Source: Candidatus Hydrogenedentota bacterium (GTDB lineage: Bacteria > Hydrogenedentota > Hydrogenedentia > Hydrogenedentales > CAITNO01). Taken from it: a stretch of DNA of 11,175 nt. The position numbers and the translations under genes are program-made. Below the pieces are notes generated by a model. The model was not told the DNA's origin. It worked only from the letters and a program-made list of their open reading frames with translations, and did no database searches. Each line of letters begins with the position of its first letter. Positions within the stretch are counted from its first letter, which is position 1. The stretch is from positions 1 to 11,175 of the forward strand of contig SLFT01000258.1 in assembly GCA_007124105.1 (NCBI GenBank). Reading direction: 5' to 3'. Below are positions 5,371 to 11,175 of this stretch, one piece after another.

Positions 5371-7338
5371 TCAGGCGGTCTCCGGCATTGCGCCGTCGGG
5401 CGCCGTGCCGTTCACTTCGGACAGATGCTTTTCAGATTTCGGCTTTGTCTCGCGTTTCTTCTTCTTGTCCGTCTTTTCAGGCTCATGCATCTCACGCTTC
5501 GGCAAGACTTCCGGACCGGCGCGCTCAATGATAAGCGCGTTGATTTCCTCGGATTCCAGGGTCTCGCGCTCGTACAACGCCTCGGCAAGCGCCTTCAGCA
5601 CGTTCTCGTACTTTTTAAGCAAGTCCCGTGATTCTTTATAGCTGTCTTCGCATATACGATGTATCTCGCGGTCTACCGCGGACGCTGTCTCCTCGCTGAA
5701 ATCACGCATCTTTGCGAAGTCGCGCCCAAGAAACACTTCGTCGGCGCTGCCAAAGGTAATGGGGCCCAGTTCGCTCATGCCCCATTCGCAGACCATCTTA
5801 TGGGCCAGCTGGGTGGCGCGCTTCAGGTCGTTCGCCGCGCCGCTGGTGAATTCCTGGTAGATAATGTCTTCGGCCGCGCGTCCGGCCATCAACACGCGGA
5901 TCATGGCCAGACAGTAGGACTTGGTCATGCTGTGCCGGTCCTCTTCGGGCAACCAGCTGGTAACGCCCAGCGCCATGCCGCGTGGGATGATGGTCACCTT
6001 GTGGACGGGATCAGCGTTGGGGAGCAGCTTGGCGACAAGCGTGTGGCCCGCCTCGTGATAAGCGGTAACCTGCTTTTCTTTCGCGCTGAGGATCATGCTG
6101 CGCCGGGCAGGCCCCATCAATACACGGTCTTTCGCGTCCTCGAGGGTCTGCATTGTCACCACGTCGGCCTCGACGTTGACGCGCGCGGCAAGCAGCGCGG
6201 CCTCATTCACGAGGTTGGCCAGATCGGCGCCGGTGAATCCGGGCGTTCCCCTGGCAAGTACGGCAAGCTCCACATCCTTGTCCACGGGTATTTTTTGGTT
6301 TTTGATGTGAATTTTCAAGATTTCCTCGCGACCTTTGATATCCGGATTGGGGATCACTATCTGGCGATCAAAGCGTCCCGGCCGCAACAAGGCCTGGTCG
6401 AGCACATCGGGGCGGTTCGTGGCGGCCATCAGGATTACACCGTCGTTTGTGTTGAAGCCGTCCATCTCCACCAGCAGCTGGTTCAGTGTCTGTTCGCGTT
6501 CGTCGTGGCCGCCGCCAAGCCCCGCGCCGCGTTGCCGCCCAACGGCGTCAATCTCGTCAATAAAGATAATGCAGGGCGCGTTTTTCTGCCCCTGTTGAAA
6601 CAGGTCGCGTACGCGGCTGGCGCCCACGCCCACAAACATCTCCACAAAATCAGAACCGCTGATGCTGAAGAAAGGCACATCGGCCTCACCCGCCACGGCG
6701 CGCGCCAGCAGTGTCTTGCCCGAACCCGGCGGCCCAACGAGCAACACGCCCCGGGGGATTTTGCCGCCCAACCGCGAGAAGCGCTGCGGGTTTTTCAAAA
6801 ACGCAATAATCTCCTCCAATTCCTCCTTCGCCTCTTCAACGCCGGCTACATCCTTGAAGGTAACCTTCTTCTCGCCCTGGTTGGCCATGCGCGCGCGGCT
6901 CTTTCCAAAGGACATGGCCTTGTTGCTGCCGCCCTGCATCTGCCGGAACATAAAGAACCAGAATACACCAAAGATGAGCACCAGCGGCAGAATGTTAATC
7001 AAGAGGCTCTGCCACACAGCGCTGTCCACCTCGTACTTATATGGCACATTCTGCGCAGACAGTTTCTGCCGCCACTCCTCGCGGAATTCATTGGTCTTGA
7101 ATTCCATCGAGTTCTGATTCTCGACCGGGTTGTGGAAGTCCGCGCTAATTTGCAGTAGATTGGAACCAACCTCTTTGATGGAAACGGATGCGATATTGTC
7201 CGCGTCCAATTGCGCGATAAAATCCGGTTCGCTTAAAGGACGCCGCTGCTCCTGAAACCTCGAGAAGTTTGACAGGGCAAGCACAACGATAATCAGCAGG
7301 ACTATCCACAGAGAAACATGTTTCAAAAAATTATTCAT
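5371..7338 (-). CDS. ftsH: ATP-dependent zinc metalloprotease FtsH
   Basis: A membrane-anchored hexameric AAA+ protease that degrades misfolded membrane proteins and selected soluble regulators. At 655 residues it is near the usual length. Membrane segments lie at about 8-24 and 112-131, with the extracytoplasmic domain between them. The AAA+ module has Walker A GPPGSGKT (202-209), the pore-loop region FVEMFVGVGA (231-240), Walker B IIFIDEID (257-264) and the second region of homology ATNRPDVLDQALLRPGRFDR (306-325). The protease domain has HEAGH (428-432) with zinc ligands H428 and H432, catalytic E429 and likely third ligand D504. The C-terminal tail (about 612-655) is lysine- and glutamate-rich and probably disordered. 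No strong Shine-Dalgarno site precedes the ATG at 7338. It is the first gene of the leftward block, with folP and pdxJ following. Confidence 0.98.
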   Translation of the reverse strand: MNNFLKHVSLWIVLLIIVVLALSNFSRFQEQRRPLSEPDFIAQLDADNIASVSIKEVGSNLLQISADFHNPVENQNSMEFKTNEFREEWRQKLSAQNVPYKYEVDSAVWQSLLINILPLVLIFGVFWFFMFRQMQGGSNKAMSFGKSRARMANQGEKKVTFKDVAGVEEAKEELEEIIAFLKNPQRFSRLGGKIPRGVLLVGPPGSGKTLLARAVAGEADVPFFSISGSDFVEMFVGVGASRVRDLFQQGQKNAPCIIFIDEIDAVGRQRGAGLGGGHDEREQTLNQLLVEMDGFNTNDGVILMAATNRPDVLDQALLRPGRFDRQIVIPNPDIKGREEILKIHIKNQKIPVDKDVELAVLARGTPGFTGADLANLVNEAALLAARVNVEADVVTMQTLEDAKDRVLMGPARRSMILSAKEKQVTAYHEAGHTLVAKLLPNADPVHKVTIIPRGMALGVTSWLPEEDRHSMTKSYCLAMIRVLMAGRAAEDIIYQEFTSGAANDLKRATQLAHKMVCEWGMSELGPITFGSADEVFLGRDFAKMRDFSEETASAVDREIHRICEDSYKESRDLLKKYENVLKALAEALYERETLESEEINALIIERAGPEVLPKREMHEPEKTDKKKKRETKPKSEKHLSEVNGTAPDGAMPETA

Positions 7339-7397
7339 GCCACATTCACACGGTTATTGATTGCGAAAAAAGAAGACGCCATTAAAAACATCACTAA

Positions 7398-7406
7398 ATA
7401 ATACCA
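7398..7406 (-). promoter_or_regulatory. Possible extended -10 promoter for ftsH
   Basis: On the minus strand TGG precedes TATTAT (7403-7398), an extended -10 element about 60 bases upstream of the ftsH ATG. No good -35 lies 17-18 bases upstream, which is tolerable for an extended -10. The surrounding 7339-7470 stretch is AT-rich compared with the coding regions. Confidence 0.4.
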
Positions 7407-7443
7407 TAAACACCATAGCCAAACACCACATGCTCTGATTATC

Positions 7444-7472
7444 TCTACACAACGCTGCGACAGGATTATAAT
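7444..7472 (+). promoter_or_regulatory. Possible upstream plus-strand promoter with perfect TATAAT
   Basis: TATAAT (7467-7472) is a perfect -10, and TCTACA (7444-7449) matches four of six -35 bases, with a 17-base spacer. The core ATTATAAT is palindromic, so the same -10 can be read toward ftsH (7470-7465), where the -35 is poor. It could serve the oxidoreductase gene, ftsH or both. Confidence 0.35.
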
Positions 7473-7511
7473 CAGACAGCCTGTGCCGCTTCCAGAAAAT
7501 GTGTCGTGCTC

Positions 7512-7540
7512 TTGAAAAAGCGTCTGAAAGGGCGTATGCT
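7512..7540 (+). promoter_or_regulatory. Probable promoter of the Gfo/Idh/MocA gene
   Basis: TTGAAA (7512-7517) matches five of six -35 bases and TATGCT (7535-7540) four of six -10 bases, with the optimal 17-base spacer. A start of transcription near 7547 would lie well before the ATG at 7616 and after the upstream in-frame ATG at 7499. This supports the internal start. Confidence 0.5.
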
Positions 7541-7600
7541 GTACGAAGATGGACCCAGCACCTGATGCGCCGACTTGCGTGTCAGTGGGGGGAGACCCAA

Positions 7601-7609
7601 GGAAGGAAG
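7601..7609 (+). promoter_or_regulatory. Ribosome binding site that fixes the oxidoreductase start
   Basis: GGAAGGAAG lies 6 bases before the ATG at 7616. No comparable site precedes the upstream in-frame ATG at 7499. Confidence 0.75.
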
Positions 7610-7615
7610 CCTCTT

Positions 7616-8584
7616 ATGACGCCCGTTAAAGTATCTTTTGTAGGATGTGGCGGTATTGCGCATGTTCACGCTGACTATCTGCGCGGCCGCGAAGACGTAA
7701 ACATCGTTGGATGTTGCGACACAAACGCGGAACGAGCAGAAGCGCTGAGCGCAAAATGCGGCGCGTCTGTGTTCAGGGACGCGGAGACGTTATACGATAC
7801 AGCAAAGCCGCAGGCGGTGTACATTGGGGTACCGCCCGGCGCGCGCGGCCCCTGCGAGATAGAGGCGGCGAAACGGGGCATTCACCTGTTTATCGAAAAA
7901 CCAGCGGCGGCCTCCCTGGATACGGCCCGCAAGATTGCGGCAGCCGTTCGCAAGGCAAAGGTTCTCACCTCGGTGGGATATTGCTTCCGCTACAGCGATC
8001 TCATGCATGCCGCACAACAGGCGTTAAAAGGGCAGGCCGTATCGCTGATCACAGGCAACTATCACTGCGGCATGCCGGAAATCCCATGGTGGCGACAGCG
8101 CGCCCAGAGCGGCGGCCAGATTGTGGAACAGACCACGCATATCATTGACGCGCTTCGATACCTGTGCGGCCCGGTCTCCGAAGTGTATGCCGTCGCCGCG
8201 CGCGGTTGTATGTCCCGGGTGAAGCATTACGACGTTGAGGACAGCAGCGCGGTGACGCTGCGTCTTAAAACAGGCGCGGTGGCGGCGGTCACTTCCTCCT
8301 GTGTACTGGCGCATTGTCCGGCGCGTATTGCCCTGGATATCATCACGCCGCAAAAGGCGGTGGTTTTTACGGGAAATGCGTTGCGTATCACAGAAGACCA
8401 CAAAATCGTTGAACATCAGAGCGCAACGAACATGTACGCAGCGGAGAATGAGGCGTTTATCAATTCGGTGCGATTGGGAAAACGTACCGGCATCCGCGCC
8501 ACGTACGCCGATGCGCTCAAGACGTTGCGCATTACATTGGCGGCCAATGAGTCCATTCAGACAGGGATGCCGATTACGTTGTAG
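7616..8584 (+). CDS. Gfo/Idh/MocA family NAD(P)-dependent oxidoreductase
   Basis: A 322-residue two-domain oxidoreductase of the glucose-fructose oxidoreductase/inositol dehydrogenase/MocA family. The N-terminal Rossmann fold shows VGCGGIAHVHA (9-19) as the dinucleotide-binding loop and IEKPAAASLDTA (93-104) with the conserved EKP motif. The C-terminal domain includes GYCFRYSDLM (121-130), PWWRQRAQSGGQIVEQTTHI (157-176) and DALRYLCGP (178-186); H175 and D178 fit the usual catalytic His and nearby Asp. Members oxidise or epimerise sugars and cyclitols; the substrate cannot be read from sequence. The frame is open upstream to an ATG at 7499. The 7616 start is preferred because of GGAAGGAAG 6 bases before it, because the protein begins directly with the beta strand of the Rossmann fold, and because a promoter sits between the two. 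It is divergent from ftsH and followed by an aldo/keto reductase on the same strand. Confidence 0.93.
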   Translation: MTPVKVSFVGCGGIAHVHADYLRGREDVNIVGCCDTNAERAEALSAKCGASVFRDAETLYDTAKPQAVYIGVPPGARGPCEIEAAKRGIHLFIEKPAAASLDTARKIAAAVRKAKVLTSVGYCFRYSDLMHAAQQALKGQAVSLITGNYHCGMPEIPWWRQRAQSGGQIVEQTTHIIDALRYLCGPVSEVYAVAARGCMSRVKHYDVEDSSAVTLRLKTGAVAAVTSSCVLAHCPARIALDIITPQKAVVFTGNALRITEDHKIVEHQSATNMYAAENEAFINSVRLGKRTGIRATYADALKTLRITLAANESIQTGMPITL

Positions 8585-8596
8585 CCGTTCCCAGCC

Positions 8597-8618
8597 GCTT
8601 ATTGAGGGGCCAATAAGC
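8597..8618 (+). other. Hairpin after the oxidoreductase gene, no T-tract
   Basis: GCTTATTG (8597-8604) pairs perfectly with CAATAAGC (8611-8618) around a 6-base loop, 12 bases after the stop at 8584. The following bases are CCAAGCGC, so it lacks the T-run of an intrinsic terminator. It may stabilise the upstream mRNA or attenuate read-through into the next gene. Confidence 0.45.
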
Positions 8619-8647
8619 CCAAGCGCGACGGCGGCGGTTGCGTCAAT

Positions 8648-8677
8648 TTGTCTGGATACGGAATAATCGCATACAAT
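8648..8677 (+). promoter_or_regulatory. Possible promoter of the aldo/keto reductase gene
   Basis: TTGTCT (8648-8653, four of six) and TACAAT (8672-8677, five of six) are separated by 18 bases and lie about 43 bases before the ATG. A second pairing, TTGCGT (8638-8643) with AATAAT (8662-8667), also has an 18-base spacer. Confidence 0.4.
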
Positions 8678-8719
8678 GCCAGCGTCACAGCGTGTACGCA
8701 TAGAAGAAGGGTAACCATA

Positions 8720-9715
8720 ATGATCTATCGAAAACTGGGAACGAGCGACTTCAACGTTTCGGTGATTGCTTTCGGGGCCTGGCAAATCGGCGATCCCGAA
8801 TTCTGGGGGTTGGACAAGGACGCCAACCCCAACGATGCCGTCAGCGCCGCTATTGACGGCGGCGTAAACCTTTTTGACACGGCCGAACTCTACGGCGGCG
8901 GCGAGTCGGAAAAAGTGTTGGGCGAAGCGCTGAAAGGCAAACGCGACGATGTATATATCGCCAGTAAGGTCGCGACGCAACATTGCACGCCCGACGAGGT
9001 GCGAAATGCCTGCGAGGCGAGCCTGCAGCGGCTTGGCGCCACGTGGATTGATCTCTACCAGATTCATTGGCCTTTCGATAGCGCCTTGTTCGAGGATGTC
9101 TACGCGGAATTGGAAAAATTGAAGTCGGAGGGCAAGATTCGCGAGATAGGCGTATCCAATTTTGGCCCACGCAATCTCAATGCCTGGATGAAAACCGGTA
9201 CAGCGGTTTCAAACCAGGTGGGCTACAACCTGCTTTTTCGCGCGCCTGAATACGATATGATTCCAGCATCCCGCTATTACAATCTCGGTGTGTTGACTTA
9301 CATGCCGCTGATGCAGGGCCTGCTCACCGGGCGCTACGAATCCATTGATGAAATCCCCATGCCGCGACGGCGCTCGCGCCACTTCTCCTGTTCCCGCGAG
9401 GGTACGCGCCACGGAGAACCGGGTCATGAAGAAGTATTGATGGACACCATAGAGGACCTGTTTGATTTTTCGGACGCTATTGGCGTTTCCATGCCCGCCC
9501 TCTGCCTGAGCTGGCTCATTGCGCAACCCGGGGTCACCTCGGTTATTGTCGGCGCGCGCAAGGCGGACCAATTGATCGAGAATCTGGAGGCCGCCGATCT
9601 GAATATCGGTCCCGCCGCCATTGCGCAGATCAATGAGATATCGTTTCCACTGAAAGTGACCATGGGCGGTAATTGCGATATGTGGGAGCCCGACGAAAAC
9701 AGCCGTATCCAATAG
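8720..9715 (+). CDS. Aldo/keto reductase family oxidoreductase
   Basis: A 331-residue (beta/alpha)8 NADPH-dependent reductase. The catalytic tetrad is visible: D53 and Y58 in NLFDTAELYGGGESE (50-64), K83 in IASKVA (80-85) and H116 in DLYQIHWP (111-118). Further family blocks are IREIGVSNF (140-148), SNQVGYNLLFR (164-174) and the C-terminal cofactor-binding SVIVGARKADQLIENLEAA (274-292). The insert PRRRSRHFSCSREGTRHGE (215-233) marks a subfamily I have seen in environmental bacteria, with no assigned substrate. The frame is open upstream to 8648. The start at 8720 is chosen because GAAGAAGGG (8703-8711) lies 8 bases before it and the protein then begins with the usual MxYRxLG motif. It sits between the Gfo/Idh/MocA gene and a glycosyltransferase, so a role in sugar or polyol metabolism is plausible but unproven. 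Confidence 0.93.
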   Translation: MIYRKLGTSDFNVSVIAFGAWQIGDPEFWGLDKDANPNDAVSAAIDGGVNLFDTAELYGGGESEKVLGEALKGKRDDVYIASKVATQHCTPDEVRNACEASLQRLGATWIDLYQIHWPFDSALFEDVYAELEKLKSEGKIREIGVSNFGPRNLNAWMKTGTAVSNQVGYNLLFRAPEYDMIPASRYYNLGVLTYMPLMQGLLTGRYESIDEIPMPRRRSRHFSCSREGTRHGEPGHEEVLMDTIEDLFDFSDAIGVSMPALCLSWLIAQPGVTSVIVGARKADQLIENLEAADLNIGPAAIAQINEISFPLKVTMGGNCDMWEPDENSRIQ

Positions 9716-9730
9716 AAGACGAACAGCAAT

Positions 9731-10702
9731 ATGATAACCTTTGTCATTCCCGTTTATAACGAAGCGCCCACCCTCGAGGCCCTGACGTCAGGGATTCGTG
9801 ATAATGTGGGCGATTATGAATATGGCATCCTGTTTATTGACGACGGCAGTACCGATGATTCTTGGAAAATTTTGCGGGAACTGCGCGGGCAATCATCCAA
9901 GATTGAAATAATCCGGCTCCGTCGCAACTTCGGAAAAACAACCGCGCTGTCCCTGGGGTTTGCCTTGGCCCGGGGCGATATTATCATCACCATGGACGCG
10001 GATTTGCAGGACGACCCGGCGGAAATCCCGAAGATGCTGGTCAAACTGGAAGAAGGGTATGATGTGGTATGCGGCTGGAAACAGCGACGCAACGATCCCT
10101 GGCATAAGACGATCCCGTCCCGTGTCTTCAACGCCTGGATAGCGCGCACCTTCAAACTGCCGCTGCACGACGTCAACACCGGGTTCAAGGTCATGCGCGG
10201 CACGGTGGCGGCGCAACTGCCTCTCTGGAGCGACATGCACCGGCTGATACCGGTCTTCGCGGCGAACATGGGATACAAAGTCACCGAGATTCCCGTCAAA
10301 CATCATCCGCGCAGGTACGGCCAGTCGAAATATGGCTTCGAGCGTTTTATTCGCGGCGCCATTGACGCTATCACAGCGGCATTCCTGACCCGTTACGGCG
10401 ACGCGCCCGGTCAATACTTCGGGCGTATGATGTTGTTTTGTGTATTGCTGGTTGCGCTTGCGCTGCTGACCACGGTGCTGGTGGGCGTTGCCGTGCCCAT
10501 GCTCTACAGTGAAATGCCGCATAATGAACAGCTGGCGCTGACAGCTATTGTAATGCTGGTGACGCTGGTAAGTCTGGTGATCATCGGCATCGGCGCTATC
10601 GGTTTCGGACTGGGACTGCTCGGCGAATTGCTGTTGCGCCGACTGCCCGCGCCGGACCCGCGACAATGCATCGCCGAATCGCACATGGGCAACCGCGAAT
10701 AA
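9731..10702 (+). CDS. GT2 glycosyltransferase, polyprenyl-phosphate (DPM1/GtrB/ArnC-like) type
   Basis: A 323-residue family 2 glycosyltransferase with a GT-A domain and C-terminal membrane anchor. The nucleotide-sugar site shows FVIPVYNEA (4-12), IDDGSTDDSW (36-45) and MDADLQDDP (88-96), which includes the metal-binding DXD. HHPRRYGQSKYGFERF (191-206) is the block typical of enzymes that move a sugar onto a polyprenyl phosphate, as in dolichol-phosphate mannose synthase, GtrB and ArnC. Two hydrophobic segments (about 232-258 and 269-299) place the C-terminus in the membrane. The product is likely a lipid-linked sugar for glycan, lipopolysaccharide or protein modification; donor sugar unknown. 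The gene starts 15 bases after the aldo/keto reductase, so the two are almost certainly co-transcribed. The Shine-Dalgarno site is weak, consistent with translation coupled to the preceding gene. Confidence 0.94.
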   Translation: MITFVIPVYNEAPTLEALTSGIRDNVGDYEYGILFIDDGSTDDSWKILRELRGQSSKIEIIRLRRNFGKTTALSLGFALARGDIIITMDADLQDDPAEIPKMLVKLEEGYDVVCGWKQRRNDPWHKTIPSRVFNAWIARTFKLPLHDVNTGFKVMRGTVAAQLPLWSDMHRLIPVFAANMGYKVTEIPVKHHPRRYGQSKYGFERFIRGAIDAITAAFLTRYGDAPGQYFGRMMLFCVLLVALALLTTVLVGVAVPMLYSEMPHNEQLALTAIVMLVTLVSLVIIGIGAIGFGLGLLGELLLRRLPAPDPRQCIAESHMGNRE

Positions 10703-10765
10703 TCTTTGTCTACGAGAGACGCGAAGCGTTATGAGCGACCGTTCCGGCAGGCCCTCAACAAGGAC

Positions 10766-10793
10766 TTGACCCTCGGATAATTTGGTTTATGAT
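10766..10793 (+). promoter_or_regulatory. Promoter of the peroxiredoxin gene
   Basis: TTGACC (10766-10771) and TATGAT (10788-10793) each match five of six consensus bases with a 16-base spacer. This is the best sigma-70-type promoter in the window and puts the transcription start about 36 bases before the ATG at 10837. Confidence 0.6.
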
Positions 10794-10836
10794 GGGCTGT
10801 CGGATGGCATTGGACACATCAAACGAGGAGACTATC

Positions 10837-11175
10837 ATGGCATTGAAACGCCCCGCGCATCCGTTGGAAGGGAAAAAAGCGCCGGCTTTCACGCTCGAAT
10901 CAAGCGCGGGGAAGAAGGTGAAGTTGTCTGATTTCAAGGGCAGTCTGGTGGTTCTGTATTTTTATCCGAAGGACAATACATCGGGCTGCACCGTCGAGGC
11001 CAGGGAATTCCGAGACGCCATCCCGGAATTCGATAAGGTCGGCGCGGTAGTGTTGGGCGTCAGCCCGGATTCCGTCGCCTCCCACTGCAATTTCATTGAT
11101 AAGCACGAACTTAACTTCCTGTTATTGTCCGACCCCGACCATCTGGTCGCCGAAAAATACGGTGTCTGGGTCGAG
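10837..11175 (+). CDS. bcp: Peroxiredoxin, Bcp/PrxQ type (AhpC/TSA family), 3' end off the window
   Basis: A thiol peroxidase that reduces hydrogen peroxide and organic hydroperoxides, normally recycled by thioredoxin. The first 113 codons are present; the family is about 150-160 residues long. The N-terminus has the thioredoxin-fold pattern: PAFTLESSAGKKVKLSDFKG (16-35) and VVLYFYPKDNTSGCT (38-52). The peroxidatic cysteine is C51, in TSGC instead of the common TPGC. The resolving cysteine found five residues later in E. coli Bcp is absent (R56). A second cysteine, C85 in SHCNF, fits the alternative arrangement with the resolving cysteine in helix alpha-3, as known from Xanthomonas Bcp. A strong GAGGAG (10825-10830) lies 6 bases before the ATG. 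It has its own promoter and is 134 bases after the glycosyltransferase, so it is probably transcribed independently. Confidence 0.93.
   Translation, partial: MALKRPAHPLEGKKAPAFTLESSAGKKVKLSDFKGSLVVLYFYPKDNTSGCTVEAREFRDAIPEFDKVGAVVLGVSPDSVASHCNFIDKHELNFLLLSDPDHLVAEKYGVWVE

Noticed and set aside
5659..7158. Long plus-strand open frame of 499 codons opposite ftsH
   Set aside because: It lies wholly antisense to an unmistakable FtsH with all motifs, and its translation shows no recognisable domain. GC-rich codon use leaves the opposite frame free of stops.
7499..7615. N-terminal extension of the Gfo/Idh/MocA protein from an ATG at 7499
   Set aside because: The extra 39 residues match no Rossmann start, lack a ribosome binding site and overlap a good promoter. 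The ATG at 7616 has GGAAGGAAG at the right distance.
8024..9067. Minus-strand open frame of 347 codons across the oxidoreductase and aldo/keto reductase genes
   Set aside because: It spans two well-supported plus-strand genes and the gap between them, and has no family motifs.
9893..10684. Minus-strand open frame of 263 codons opposite the glycosyltransferase
   Set aside because: Antisense shadow rich in His, Gln and Arg without domain features.

Overview
The window reads as bacterial chromosome of moderately high GC from an organism I cannot name. Gene content is typical for bacteria: Shine-Dalgarno sites precede several genes, and folate and DXP-dependent vitamin B6 synthesis, FtsH and MltG are present. 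A URO-D-like protein, a Gfo/Idh/MocA oxidoreductase, an aldo/keto reductase and an S23-type four-helix-bundle protein together resemble uncultivated PVC/FCB-type lineages such as Candidatus Hydrogenedentota. That placement is a low-confidence inference.

Left and central part, all on the minus strand, in transcription order from right to left: ftsH (membrane AAA+ metalloprotease), folP (dihydropteroate synthase), pdxJ (pyridoxine 5'-phosphate synthase), a gene-free gap of 284 bases with inverted repeats, ruvX/yqgF (nuclease of the Holliday-junction-resolvase fold), mltG (endolytic murein transglycosylase), a small S23/IVP-type four-helix-bundle gene, and a URO-D superfamily gene that runs off the left edge. 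This URO-D gene is open for all of positions 1270 to 1 on the minus strand, 423 codons. These are housekeeping functions in membrane quality control, cofactor synthesis, nucleic-acid maintenance and peptidoglycan growth, interrupted by the four-helix-bundle cassette.

Right part, all on the plus strand and divergent from ftsH: a Gfo/Idh/MocA oxidoreductase, an aldo/keto reductase and a GT2 (polyprenyl-phosphate type) glycosyltransferase 15 bases after it. Then comes a separate promoter and a Bcp/PrxQ-type peroxiredoxin cut by the right edge. The divergent ftsH/oxidoreductase intergenic region holds plausible promoters for both directions.

The most unusual structure is at 1299-1765. The four-helix-bundle gene is visibly more AT-rich than its neighbours. 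It is flanked by two four-unit heptad arrays (consensus GGGRNCA) in inverted orientation. One array contains its stop codon and the other forms the end of mltG, so the unit looks like a small inserted cassette. I saw no CRISPR array, tRNA, rRNA, transposase, reverse transcriptase or recognised defence system.
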